A DNA stretch of 64,000 bases from Catellatospora citrea. Lineage in GTDB: Bacteria > Actinomycetota > Actinomycetes > Mycobacteriales > Micromonosporaceae. The notes under the pieces were generated by a model. That model saw only the letters and a program-made list of their open reading frames with translations. It had not been told where the DNA came from and ran no database searches. The stretch spans positions 744,001-808,000 of the forward strand of contig NZ_RAPR01000001.1 of the NCBI RefSeq assembly GCF_003610235.1. The letters run 5' to 3'. Shown one piece after another: positions 51,222 through 60,008 of the stretch. The stretch's first letter is position 1; the number at the start of each line of letters is the position of its first letter. A program made the translations under genes and the position numbers.

Positions 51222-52031
51222 TCAGGGTGTCGGGCGCCATTCGTGGCCGTCGCGGACGTAGTCGGTGCGCAGGTGGGTGTCGAAGCGGGCGCCGTCCCAG
51301 CGGCGGGTCGAGACGGACAGCCGGTCGCCGTCCGCCTCGATCAGGTTGTAGCTGTTGGGTTCGCCCTTGAGCCGGTCGGAGAAGGCCGTGCCGCTCTGCG
51401 CCACCACCAGACCGTCGACGACGCCGCTGTAGGCCAGGTGGATGTGCCCGCCGAGCAGCAGGTCCGCGCGCCGGCGCAGGTGCCGCAGGGCGAGTTTCGA
51501 CCGGCCGACCAGCCCGCGGTTGCGTCCCGGCGGGGTCAGCAGGAACGGGTGGTGCGCGACGACCACGCGCAGGTCGTCGCTCGGCGCTTCGTCGAACGCC
51601 GCCCCGATCGCGGCCAGCTGCCGGGCGTCGATCCGGCCCCGGGACCAGTCGGGGTGCGGGCCCCACTGCCGGGCGGTGTTGACACCCACCGCGACCAGGC
51701 CGTCAGCGGTGTGGGAAACCGCGCCGTACGGATCGGTCGACAGGTGCAGCCGCCACGGCCGCCACGGCCGGGTGAACCGCGACCACACCCGCCAGCCGGG
51801 CAGGTCGTGGTTGCCGGGCACGACCAGCGCCGGAGCCGGCAGCTCGTCCAGGAAGGCGCGCGCCGCCCGGAACTCCGCCGGCCGCGCCCGCTGGGTCAGG
51901 TCGCCACACACCGCCACCATCGTCGGAGCGGCGTCGCACAGGTCGGCCAACAGCGACCGCGCGACGGCGGCGACATCGCGGCCGAAATGCAGGTCCGAGA
52001 TCTGCGCGATGCGCACGTTCACCGGCTTCAC
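51222..52031 (-). CDS. Calcineurin-like metallophosphoesterase
   Basis: A 269-residue dimetal phosphoesterase. The five motifs are visible: DLHFG, AVCGDLTQR, VVPGNHDLPGW, VAHHPFLL and LLGGHIHLAYSG. There is no signal peptide. Its GTG overlaps the stop of the lipid-kinase-like gene (GTGA), so a linked role in phospholipid or phosphodiester metabolism is possible. Confidence 0.92.
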   Translation of the reverse strand: MKPVNVRIAQISDLHFGRDVAAVARSLLADLCDAAPTMVAVCGDLTQRARPAEFRAARAFLDELPAPALVVPGNHDLPGWRVWSRFTRPWRPWRLHLSTDPYGAVSHTADGLVAVGVNTARQWGPHPDWSRGRIDARQLAAIGAAFDEAPSDDLRVVVAHHPFLLTPPGRNRGLVGRSKLALRHLRRRADLLLGGHIHLAYSGVVDGLVVAQSGTAFSDRLKGEPNSYNLIEADGDRLSVSTRRWDGARFDTHLRTDYVRDGHEWRPTP

Positions 52032-52933
52032 GCGGCCGCGCCCGGCGCCAGGACGGCCAGTGCGCGCGGCCGGATCTCGTACCGCAGCGGCATGGTCAGC
52101 CGGTCGATCTCACCGTCGCTCATCACGCTCATCGACTCCACCCGGGACGACCTCACCTGCACATTCTCGCCCTCGTACGTGCGGATCCGCGGGTCGCGCT
52201 GCCAACTGCCGTGGAACAGTTTCGTGGCGAGGGCCACCAGGTCCCAGTTGGTGCGGTCACGGGTGACGTACACCGCGAGGATGCCCGCGTCGAGCCGCGG
52301 CCTGGCGGGCATCGGCGGCGGACCGGCCGCCAGCGGATTGCACGACAGCACCGCCGCCCTGGTCCGCACCTCGTGCCGCCGCCCGTCGACGACGATCGTC
52401 AACCGCATCCGCGGGTATCGCCACACCAACCGCACCGCCCTGCCGAGCAGCCGCAACACCCCGAGCCCGGCGCGGCCGCGCGCCCGTTCGCGAAGCCGCC
52501 CGAGCTGGGGCATGATCGCCAGCGTCGAGCTGCACAGGAACGGCCGGCCGTTGACCGCCGCCACGTCGATCCGTTCGACCGGTGCGGCGAGCAGCGCCTC
52601 GACCGCGTCGTCGAGGTCGTCCGGCACCCCCAGATCGCGTGCGAGCACGTTCATCGTCCCGGCTGGTAGGACCCCCAGCGGCACGTCACTGCCCAGCAGA
52701 TGCTCGGCGACCGAGCGGACGGTGCCGTCACCGCCCGCGACGATCAGCGCTTCCGGCGCGCCGGCCAGCAGCCCGCGCACATCGGCGGCGAGGGTACGGG
52801 GATCGAACGCGCGCAGCTCGACTGCCACGCCCCGCCGGCTGAACAGCTCGACGACCTGGTCCTGGGCCGACTGGTCGGCTTTGGACAGGAGCGCACCGGA
52901 ACGCTCGTTGTACACCACGGCGACGCGATCCAC
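52028..52933 (-). CDS. Diacylglycerol kinase-like lipid kinase (YegS/DagK family)
   Basis: A 301-residue protein with the DAGK catalytic motif VAGGDGTVRSVAEHLL (65-80) and GVLPAGTMNVLARDLGV. It phosphorylates a membrane lipid such as diacylglycerol. I chose GTG 52933 (VDRVAVVYNE); the frame opens to 52963. The metallophosphoesterase follows with overlapping stop and start. The first 123 nt upstream (to 53087) show nothing recognisable. Confidence 0.88.
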   Translation of the reverse strand: MDRVAVVYNERSGALLSKADQSAQDQVVELFSRRGVAVELRAFDPRTLAADVRGLLAGAPEALIVAGGDGTVRSVAEHLLGSDVPLGVLPAGTMNVLARDLGVPDDLDDAVEALLAAPVERIDVAAVNGRPFLCSSTLAIMPQLGRLRERARGRAGLGVLRLLGRAVRLVWRYPRMRLTIVVDGRRHEVRTRAAVLSCNPLAAGPPPMPARPRLDAGILAVYVTRDRTNWDLVALATKLFHGSWQRDPRIRTYEGENVQVRSSRVESMSVMSDGEIDRLTMPLRYEIRPRALAVLAPGAAA

Positions 52934-53087
52934 GGGACGCAGTCTAGGCCGCCGGTGGACCAACCAGCTCAGCTCGCAATCGTCGGCGATGCCACGGGAG
53001 CACTCGGTCGGTCGACGTCGGAGCCGACACGAATGTCGCTGTGGAAAGGCCGGTTTCCTTCGTCACCGGGCAGGGCATGATCGTGCC

Positions 53088-53552
53088 ATGGGACGAACCC
53101 TCCTGGCCGCGGGGCTGGCGGTCTGCCTCGCCGCGTGCGGGGACGGGCCGGCCGAACCGCCCACGCCCAGCGACGGCGAAGCGCTCGTGACGCTGATCAA
53201 CCAGCGGCGGGCAGAACTGTCCTGCCCGGCGGTCACCGCCGATATGCGACTGGCCGACGCCGCCGACCGCCACGCGCGCGACATGATCCGCCATGGCGTA
53301 CGCGACCACACCGGCTCGGACGGGAGCACCGCCCAGCAGCGCATCGCCGACACCGGCTTCGAGGCGTCGGCCAGTGGCGAAATCCTCTACTGGGCGCAGG
53401 GCACCGGCGACGCGGAGCAGGCGGTCGACGCCTGGATGCACAGCCCCGGCCACCGCGCGATAATCAGCGACTGCCGCCTCACCCATGTCGGCGCGGCAGC
53501 GCTCACCGCCGGCCGCGAATACGTGGCGGTGGCCGACCTCGCGACCCCGTGA
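53088..53552 (+). CDS. CAP-domain (SCP/PR-1) lipoprotein
   Basis: A 154-residue exported lipoprotein: lipobox LAAC with Cys17, then a CAP domain from about residue 31 (LVTLINQRRAELSCPAVTAD, ADAADRHARDMI, AWMHSPGHRAIISDC). His and Glu residues of the CAP cavity are present (HTGSDGST, SGEILYWAQG). CAP proteins in bacteria are extracellular and of mostly unknown function; some bind lipids or act near the cell wall. The ATG at 53088 has no strong Shine-Dalgarno. Confidence 0.88.
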   Translation: MGRTLLAAGLAVCLAACGDGPAEPPTPSDGEALVTLINQRRAELSCPAVTADMRLADAADRHARDMIRHGVRDHTGSDGSTAQQRIADTGFEASASGEILYWAQGTGDAEQAVDAWMHSPGHRAIISDCRLTHVGAAALTAGREYVAVADLATP

Positions 53553-53697
53553 CACCGACAGGCGCGGGGCACCTCCGTGACAGGTCTTTCGGAGCCGGGT
53601 GTGGCACACCGCCCAGCCGTGCACACCTCAAAGCACTCTCACCTGGGACCGCCCTGAATGCGGCAACCTGTTGCCGGGCGGGTCGCGTCCGTCTGGT

Positions 53698-55161
53698 GTG
53701 AGCGGTGACGACTCCGTCCCGCGGGCGCGACGCCCGCGCACGGGCACGTGGCGGGTGGTGCTCGCCGCGCTGTGCGTGGTGACGGCGCTGGCGGGAGCGC
53801 TCGTCTGGTCCGGACGCCTGGACACGACGCCGCCGGACACCCTGCACCCTGATGTCGCCGCTTCGGCGGCGGCAGACCCGACGCGTTTGGACGCTGCGGC
53901 GCCGTGCCCCGGCGTTATCGGGTTCACCTGCGGCTTCATGAGCGTTCCACTGGACCGTGGCGGGCGGGTGCCGGGCACGTTGCGGCTCGGCGTCGCCGTC
54001 TCCACCCGGGACGGCGCGCGCCGGGGAACGCTGCTGCTGCTGACCGGCGGCCCGGGCCAGCCAGGTGTGAGCCTGGTGCCGCGCATGCTCGACCGGATCG
54101 GCTACCTCCTGGACGACTACCGGCTCGTCATGATCGACCAGCGGGGCACCGGCAGCACCGCGATCGACTGCCCGCGCCTACAGGCCGAGGTCGGCTCGTC
54201 GGACATCACGCCGGCGTCGCCACAGGCGATCAGCGAGTGCGTCGACGTGCTCGGCCCGGCCCGCGACTTCTACACCACCGGTGACACCGTCGCCGACCTC
54301 GACGACCTGCGCCGAACGCTGGGCGTCACGCGGTGGACGCTCGACGGCGTCTCCTACGGCTCGTTCGTGGCGGCGCAGTACGCGCTGACCCATCCGGCAC
54401 AGGTCGAGCGCCTGGTGCTGGACTCGGTCGTGCCGCTCGACGGCGGCGGCACCCTGTACGAAGCCGCGCTGCAACGCACCCCTTTCGTGCTGCGCCAGGC
54501 GTGCCAGGAGCAGTCGTGCGGCTTCGACCCGGTGGCCGCGCTGACCGACGTCGTCCGGCGGCACGACCTCGGGGTGGGCGTCTTCGACCTGCTGGTGACC
54601 GCGTCCATCGTGGACCCGGGACTGAAAGGTCCGCCGGCGTACGAACCGGTGCTCCGGTTGCTGCGCGACGCCGCCGACGGCGACCTCGGTCCGCTGACCG
54701 AGGCCATCGCCGAGCAGCAGGGCGGGGCGGGCACCCCGGCGACGGCGTACAGCGCGGGCCTGCATCTGGCCACGCTCTGCGCCGACCTCACCGACGCGCC
54801 CTGGGGCGACTCGACCGCACCGCCGGCCGGAAGATCAGCGAAGTTGGCCGAGGCTGCGGCGCGGGTGGACACCGGGCCGTACGACGCGCGCACCGCCGCC
54901 GGCCAGGGGATCGCGCACAACTGCGCGCTGTGGCCGCCCACGCGCCCCAACGTCCGGCCGAGTCTCGGACAGCTGACCATGCCCGTACTGCTGCTGGCCG
55001 GCGACCGTGACCTGTCCACCCCACTGGTGTGGGCGCAGGCGACCGCCGAGCAGGCACCGCGCGGTCGGCTCGCGGTCATCGCCGGGATGGGCCACTCGAT
55101 CCAGGGCCGCCACCCGGAAGGCGACGCGGCGGTCCGCGCGTTCCTCCTCGAACCCGTCTGA
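53698..55161 (+). CDS. Exported TAP-like alpha/beta-hydrolase
   Basis: A 487-residue hydrolase. A hydrophobic segment (about residues 19-36, VVLAALCVVTALAGALVW) anchors or exports it. The oxyanion region is LLTGGPGQPG, the nucleophile elbow is GVSYGSF, and the C-terminal TAP-like domain carries the Asp (AGDRDLSTP) and His (GMGHSIQ). Cys pairs suggest disulfides. Related proteins are tripeptidyl aminopeptidases or lipid esterases. The GTG at 53698 was chosen over the 53599 opening because the signal region then sits at the N-terminus. The kinase gene follows after 104 nt. Confidence 0.85.
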   Translation: MSGDDSVPRARRPRTGTWRVVLAALCVVTALAGALVWSGRLDTTPPDTLHPDVAASAAADPTRLDAAAPCPGVIGFTCGFMSVPLDRGGRVPGTLRLGVAVSTRDGARRGTLLLLTGGPGQPGVSLVPRMLDRIGYLLDDYRLVMIDQRGTGSTAIDCPRLQAEVGSSDITPASPQAISECVDVLGPARDFYTTGDTVADLDDLRRTLGVTRWTLDGVSYGSFVAAQYALTHPAQVERLVLDSVVPLDGGGTLYEAALQRTPFVLRQACQEQSCGFDPVAALTDVVRRHDLGVGVFDLLVTASIVDPGLKGPPAYEPVLRLLRDAADGDLGPLTEAIAEQQGGAGTPATAYSAGLHLATLCADLTDAPWGDSTAPPAGRSAKLAEAAARVDTGPYDARTAAGQGIAHNCALWPPTRPNVRPSLGQLTMPVLLLAGDRDLSTPLVWAQATAEQAPRGRLAVIAGMGHSIQGRHPEGDAAVRAFLLEPV

Positions 55162-55265
55162 CCCCTGCTTTCGTGCAGGGCGGGGCGGACTCCGCCACGG
55201 GGTGGGACATCGGGCACCCGCTCCGAAGTCCACCGTCGGGCGACGTAACCTACCGCGAGTCGGGA

Positions 55266-57053
55266 ATGGCTCTGCGGTTCTGGCCTGCGAAGGTGGTCGC
55301 GTTGGTCCGTGCGGGAACGGTGCTCGCCGAACGGTATCGGCTCGAGCAGCGCGTCGGCAGCGGCGGCATGGGCGAGGTGTGGCGGGCCTTCGACGAGGTG
55401 CTCGGCCGCACCGTCGCCGTCAAATGCCTGCTGGACAGCCACCCCGACGACCCCAGCTTCGTCGCCCGGTTCCGGGCCGAGGCACGCGTCATGGCCACGA
55501 TCAGCCACCCCGGCGTGGTGGAGGTGCACGACTTCGGCGACGACCCCGTGGCGGGCGTGTACCTGGTCATGAAATACATCGACGGCGAGTCGCTGGCGCA
55601 CACCCTGGCCCGGGTCGGACGGCTGAGCCCGGAGGCGACGATGCGGCTGGTCGCCGAGGCCGCCGAGGCGCTGCACGCGGCCCACGAGAAGGGCGTCACC
55701 CACCGCGACATCAAGCCCGGGAACCTGCTGGTGCGGGCGGACGGCAGCACGCTGGTCACGGACTTCGGCATCGCCCGATCCGCCGGTGCGACCGGTTTCA
55801 CCACCACCGGCTCGCTGGTCGGCACCGCCGGATACATCGCGCCCGAGCGGGCGATGGGCCGGCCGGCCACACCCGCCTCGGACATCTACGCGCTGGGCAT
55901 CGTGGCATACCGGTGCCTGGCCGGTCACATGCCGTTCACTGGCGACAGCGTGGTGGAGATCGCGATGCGCCACGTGCACGACGATCCCCTGCCGCTGCCG
56001 CCGGACGTGCCCCCGGGCGTGCGGGCGGTCGTGGCGCGGGCGATGGCGAAGGATCCGGAGACGCGCTGGCCAACCGGTGCCGCGCTCGCCGACCAGGCGC
56101 GGCTCGCGGCGGTGCCGGACGGGGCCGGGCACCTGTCCGCCGCGGCCGCGACGGTATCCGTGCCGACCCGACCCCAGGCCGTCGTGGCGGTGCCGACCGG
56201 TGACCAGTCGGTTGCCGGCGGGCGTCGTGGCAGGCGGCCGTTCGGCTACGCGGTCGCCGGGCTGGCGCTCGCGGTCATCGCGACCGCCGCGATCGTCCTG
56301 CGCCCGACCGACGAACCACCACCGCAGAACCTCGCGGCGAGCCCGGAGGCCGGCACGGCCAGCCCCGCCACGGCTGCCGACGCCGTGACTCCCGCGGCCG
56401 ACCCGAGCGCCACGAATCTCGCGCCGAGTTCGAGCGCCACCAACCCCACGCCGAGTTCCCGTGCCACCAGCCCGAAACCGAGCGCCCGAACCGCGTCGCT
56501 CGCGACGCCGGGCAACCTGACGGCGACGCCGGTCAGCGCGAACACGATCCGCCTGCGCTGGAAGGACACCTCGTCCGGCGAAGGCGGCTTCACCGTCATC
56601 AACGGCAACACGTCGCGGGACGTCGCCGCCGACACGACCACGTACGACTGGACGGGCCTGGCACCGGCGACCCGCATGTGTTTCAAGGTCCGCGCGTTCG
56701 ACTCCGCCGGCGTCTCGGCCTACCACCCGACCGCGCAGGACGACTGGGTCTGCGCCATCAGCCTGTCCGGCTCGGGACCCGCGGCGCCCGGCGACCTGAC
56801 CGCGACGGCGGTCGGCACCGGAACGATCCGTCTGCAGTGGACCGACCGCTCGCTCGACGAGGACGGTTTCACCGTCACGACCAGCGACACCTCCAGGAAC
56901 GTCGGAGCCGGCACGACGGTGTTGAACTGGGACGGCCTCGCCCCCGGCACGTACATGTGCTTCAAGGTCCGGTCGTACAACTCCGCGGGAGTCTCGGCCT
57001 ACCACCCGACCGCGCAGAACGACTGGGTCTGCCTCACCACACCGACGGGCTAG
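55266..57053 (+). CDS. Membrane Ser/Thr protein kinase with two extracytoplasmic FN3 domains
   Basis: A 595-residue Hanks-type kinase. Residues 20-290 hold the catalytic domain: glycine loop GSGGMGEVW, Lys53, HRDIKPGN with Asp148, DFG at Asp166, GTAGYIAPE. A membrane helix lies at 327-345, then a Ser/Thr/Pro-rich linker (350-410). Two fibronectin type III-like domains follow (415-499 and 507-592). Each carries a Cys pair (472/496 and 565/589) and ends with the near-identical SAGVSAYHPTAQ-x-DWVC. The FN3 pair should lie outside the cell and sense or bind something. The start at 55266 is the first ATG in the frame; TAACCT lies 14 nt upstream. Confidence 0.92.
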   Translation: MALRFWPAKVVALVRAGTVLAERYRLEQRVGSGGMGEVWRAFDEVLGRTVAVKCLLDSHPDDPSFVARFRAEARVMATISHPGVVEVHDFGDDPVAGVYLVMKYIDGESLAHTLARVGRLSPEATMRLVAEAAEALHAAHEKGVTHRDIKPGNLLVRADGSTLVTDFGIARSAGATGFTTTGSLVGTAGYIAPERAMGRPATPASDIYALGIVAYRCLAGHMPFTGDSVVEIAMRHVHDDPLPLPPDVPPGVRAVVARAMAKDPETRWPTGAALADQARLAAVPDGAGHLSAAAATVSVPTRPQAVVAVPTGDQSVAGGRRGRRPFGYAVAGLALAVIATAAIVLRPTDEPPPQNLAASPEAGTASPATAADAVTPAADPSATNLAPSSSATNPTPSSRATSPKPSARTASLATPGNLTATPVSANTIRLRWKDTSSGEGGFTVINGNTSRDVAADTTTYDWTGLAPATRMCFKVRAFDSAGVSAYHPTAQDDWVCAISLSGSGPAAPGDLTATAVGTGTIRLQWTDRSLDEDGFTVTTSDTSRNVGAGTTVLNWDGLAPGTYMCFKVRSYNSAGVSAYHPTAQNDWVCLTTPTG

Positions 57054-57125
57054 GCTCGCGGCTCGGGCATGGCTGCGACGTGGGACACGACGAACACGTG
57101 GGTGCCCTGCTCCCGGTCGTGTGCC

Positions 57126-58070
57126 TCAGGCCGGCGGGCTCTCGGGTTCCGCGGTGGCGCCGACACGGTCGCGGATCAGCGCGATCACGGTGTCGGCGGT
57201 CCGGTCGAGGTGGCTGCGGCCGTCGGGCAGCTTGGCCTGCGGGCTGATGTAGCTGCGCGGACCGACGTGGGTGGCCGGGTCGAGCCAGTGGACGGTGATC
57301 TTCCCGGCGCGCACGGCCCGGTTCCACCCGCTCCAGCGGAACAGCGGCCACCGCTGCGGAAAGATCCACATGCCGGTGCGCTCGATCCAGTCGCCGGCCG
57401 CGGTGAGCCGGTCCAGATGCTGGGCGTGGCTGATGTCGTTGGCCCCGTTGTAGAACCCGCCGAGAGTGATCAACCAGAGCGGGCAGCGCAGCTCGGACCA
57501 CAGCTCCTCCACCGCGCCGGTGGCGACCTGGGCACCGCCGCTGTAGCTGAGCAGCACCACCGGGATGCCGCTGTCGCGTTGGTAGCCGGCGAGCCGGAGC
57601 TGGGTCGCGATCTGCGAACCGACGGCGCGGTTGTACAGCGGACGGTACCGGCGGTCGGCGGCGACGAAGATCTGCATCACGTTGTGCAGGAACAGCACCA
57701 GCCCCATGCGGCGGCGCAGCCAGATCCACACCGGCCGGTTGGCGAGCGGATGGGCCAGCGGGGAGTACGGCTGCACCTGGCCCAGCACCCGGAGCTCCGG
57801 TGCCCTGCCGAGCAGGGACTTGACCAGCTGGCCGCCGTCGCGGGTGTCCTGGAAGCGACGTTTGCCGATGCCGTCGAGGTAGACCAGGTAGGCGGCCGGA
57901 GGACGGTCCGCGTCCGCGCCCCGGGCGTAGGGCACGCGCGGGGGAAGCGCGGTGTCGGGCGTCCGCCAGCCTGCGGTGTAGGCCAGCAGCTCGTACCGGG
58001 AGAGCAGGGCTTCGGCGAGCAGCACCGGCCCGATCCCGAAGAGCAGCAGCAGGAGCGCGAACTCGATCAC
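57126..58070 (-). CDS. Membrane-anchored alpha/beta-hydrolase (lipase-like)
   Basis: A 314-residue protein with an N-terminal membrane helix (IEFALLLLLFGIGPVLLA). The nucleophile elbow reads LLSYSGGAQVATG. Family-like context includes GRRFQDTRDGGQLVKSLL-type segments and a His in the C-terminal third (VHWLDPATH). The natural substrate is unknown. The GTG at 58070 overlaps the stop of the preceding membrane-protein gene, and both belong to the glycosyltransferase operon. Confidence 0.7.
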   Translation of the reverse strand: MIEFALLLLLFGIGPVLLAEALLSRYELLAYTAGWRTPDTALPPRVPYARGADADRPPAAYLVYLDGIGKRRFQDTRDGGQLVKSLLGRAPELRVLGQVQPYSPLAHPLANRPVWIWLRRRMGLVLFLHNVMQIFVAADRRYRPLYNRAVGSQIATQLRLAGYQRDSGIPVVLLSYSGGAQVATGAVEELWSELRCPLWLITLGGFYNGANDISHAQHLDRLTAAGDWIERTGMWIFPQRWPLFRWSGWNRAVRAGKITVHWLDPATHVGPRSYISPQAKLPDGRSHLDRTADTVIALIRDRVGATAEPESPPA

Positions 58071-58558
58071 GGGAACGACTCCGGGGCCCTGGTCCTGTTG
58101 AGCCTGGCGACCAGGCGGCGGACGCCCTCGACGGCGATGCCGAGCCCGGCTCCCGCCACGGCCACGCACCCGGCGGCCTCCCACCAGCCGATCCCCGCCA
58201 CCGGCACGAGTGCGGTGGCTAGGCCCGCCCCCACGCCCACCATGAGCAGCAGGTGCAGAAACGGCCCGAGCAGCGGAAACGCCAGGATCGCGGCGAGCAG
58301 CAGCGGGGCGACCAGACCCGGTGTCCAGGCCAGCACGCCCTGGCCGGTCGTCGAGGTCGGCAGCACGAGTTCGGCGAGGGTCCACGCGGACAGCGGCCAG
58401 AGCGCGAACACCGCGGCATCGACGAAGGCACCGGCGACCACGAGCCAGATCGCCCGGGTGTGCGACACGCCGGACAGGCGCGCCACCAGGGGCAGCAGCC
58501 GTCCGATGGCCTCGGACAGGCCGGCGAGCAGCAGCAGGATCGCGACGAAGAGGGTCAC
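58067..58558 (-). CDS. Small integral membrane protein of the glycosyltransferase operon
   Basis: A 163-residue protein with four or five hydrophobic helices and a basic C-terminus. I do not recognise the family. Its GTG overlaps the glycosyltransferase stop and its stop overlaps the next start, so it is translated in lockstep with both neighbours. Confidence 0.75.
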   Translation of the reverse strand: MTLFVAILLLLAGLSEAIGRLLPLVARLSGVSHTRAIWLVVAGAFVDAAVFALWPLSAWTLAELVLPTSTTGQGVLAWTPGLVAPLLLAAILAFPLLGPFLHLLLMVGVGAGLATALVPVAGIGWWEAAGCVAVAGAGLGIAVEGVRRLVARLNRTRAPESFP

Positions 58559-59781
58559 CGTTCCGCCCGGCGACGCAGCTCGGCGGGGCCCGGCTCGGCG
58601 ACGCCGGCCTGCCGCAGGTAGCGCTCGAGTTCGTCGGCGGCGAGGGGGAAGCCGCTCGCCTGACGCTGGGCGGCCTGCAGGGCGCGTACACCGTCGCGGA
58701 ACCGGGGCTCGTCGAGCAGGCGCTGGGCGAGGGCGCGTACGACCTCGACGTCGGCGTCCTCGGTGCCGATGGACAGGCCGGCGTCGAGGTCGACGATGCG
58801 GCGGGCCGTCAGCGTCTGGTCCGCGCCCTGCGGGACGACCAGCATCGGGACGCCGGCGTGCAGGGCCTCGTTGACGCTGTTGACCCCGCCGTGGGTGACG
58901 AACAGCGCGGTGCGGGCCAGCACCTCCAGCTGTGGCACGGAGCTGACGGCGAGCACGTTGTCCGGCAGCGGTCCGAGCTCGGCGGGGTCGGTGTGTCCGG
59001 TGGCGACGACCACGGTGCCGCCGAGCGGGGCGAGCGCCGCGGCGAAGGCGCGCAGCAGCCGCGGGCCGGCCTCGAACACGGTGCCCATGGAGACGTACAG
59101 CACCGGGTCCCGCAGCCGGTCGTGGGGGAAGGACGGGTCGGCCGGGCGGGCGCCGATGCTCGGTCCGACGAAGCGGTAGGACCGGTCAAAGCTGTCGGCG
59201 TCGGGGTGGAACGCGTGCGAGGTGTAGACGAGGTTGAGCGGCTGGCGGATGTCCGCCAGGTCGATCAGGGGCACCGCGCGCATGTCGTACCGGCGGCGTA
59301 GTTCCCAGCGGGCCCGCAGGTAGCCTGCCGCGCTGCGAGGCGTGGCCGCCGCCGCGGCGAGCAGCGCCCAGGAGGCGCGGGTGGGGCTGGGCACGTGCCG
59401 GTTGAACGCGAACGTGGTGAACGACGACGCGGCCGGCACGTGGAGTTCGCGGGCGGCCACCGGCCCCCACAGGCAGGCGGAGTCGTGCACGACCAGGTCG
59501 GGCCGGGCGCCGCGCAGGTCGGTGAGGACACCGGGCAGCACCTGCACCGCGGTGCGCGCGAGCTGTTCCAGCAGGGTGATCGGCGTCGGCGGTCCCGACA
59601 TCGGTATCTCGTCGCCGGAGTACAGGAACACCCGAGCGCCGGTGGCGCCGATCTCCTCGGCGTGAGCGGGCGTCGTGTGGTACGTGACGGTGTGGCCACG
59701 GCGGACGAGTTCGGCCGCGAGCGGCAGTGTCGGGTTGATGTGACCGTGCATGCCTATGTTGAGGAAGGCGACCGTGCTCAT
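58555..59781 (-). CDS. Macrolide-type (MGT) glycosyltransferase
   Basis: A 408-residue GT1-family enzyme. The N-terminal acceptor half starts MSTVAFLNIGMHGHINPTL, and the donor half carries SMGTVFEAGPRLLRAF and the PSPG-like VPQLEVLARTALFVTHGGVN...NEALHAGVPMLVVPQ. These are typical of macrolide- or sterol-glycosylating enzymes. No PKS genes are in the window. The ATG at 59781 is used; the frame opens to 59820. Two coupled membrane/hydrolase genes follow, and a LAL regulator gene lies upstream on the same strand. Confidence 0.88.
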   Translation of the reverse strand: MSTVAFLNIGMHGHINPTLPLAAELVRRGHTVTYHTTPAHAEEIGATGARVFLYSGDEIPMSGPPTPITLLEQLARTAVQVLPGVLTDLRGARPDLVVHDSACLWGPVAARELHVPAASSFTTFAFNRHVPSPTRASWALLAAAAATPRSAAGYLRARWELRRRYDMRAVPLIDLADIRQPLNLVYTSHAFHPDADSFDRSYRFVGPSIGARPADPSFPHDRLRDPVLYVSMGTVFEAGPRLLRAFAAALAPLGGTVVVATGHTDPAELGPLPDNVLAVSSVPQLEVLARTALFVTHGGVNSVNEALHAGVPMLVVPQGADQTLTARRIVDLDAGLSIGTEDADVEVVRALAQRLLDEPRFRDGVRALQAAQRQASGFPLAADELERYLRQAGVAEPGPAELRRRAER

Positions 59782-60008
59782 CGTCCGGCCCTGGCCGGGG
59801 AAGGGGTCGGTGTCGGGCACCCCGCAGCGATCATGATCCGCTTACCTCCGCGACAGAGCATCGCGCTCGTTCGCGCCCAGTATGGCAGCCCCGGATGATC
59901 CACTCGGCCGGGACCCCTGGCAGCGACGGGTGTCGACCCGGCGGCCGAATCCTGCGCGCCGGGTCACGCCCGCGCACGCCGCACGAGTCGCGGGGTCGGC
60001 TCTGCCGG

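Noticed and set aside
55029..55265. N-terminal extension of the Ser/Thr kinase frame into the hydrolase gene
   Set aside because: It overlaps the 3' end of the hydrolase in another frame; the first ATG in the intergenic gap is 55266.
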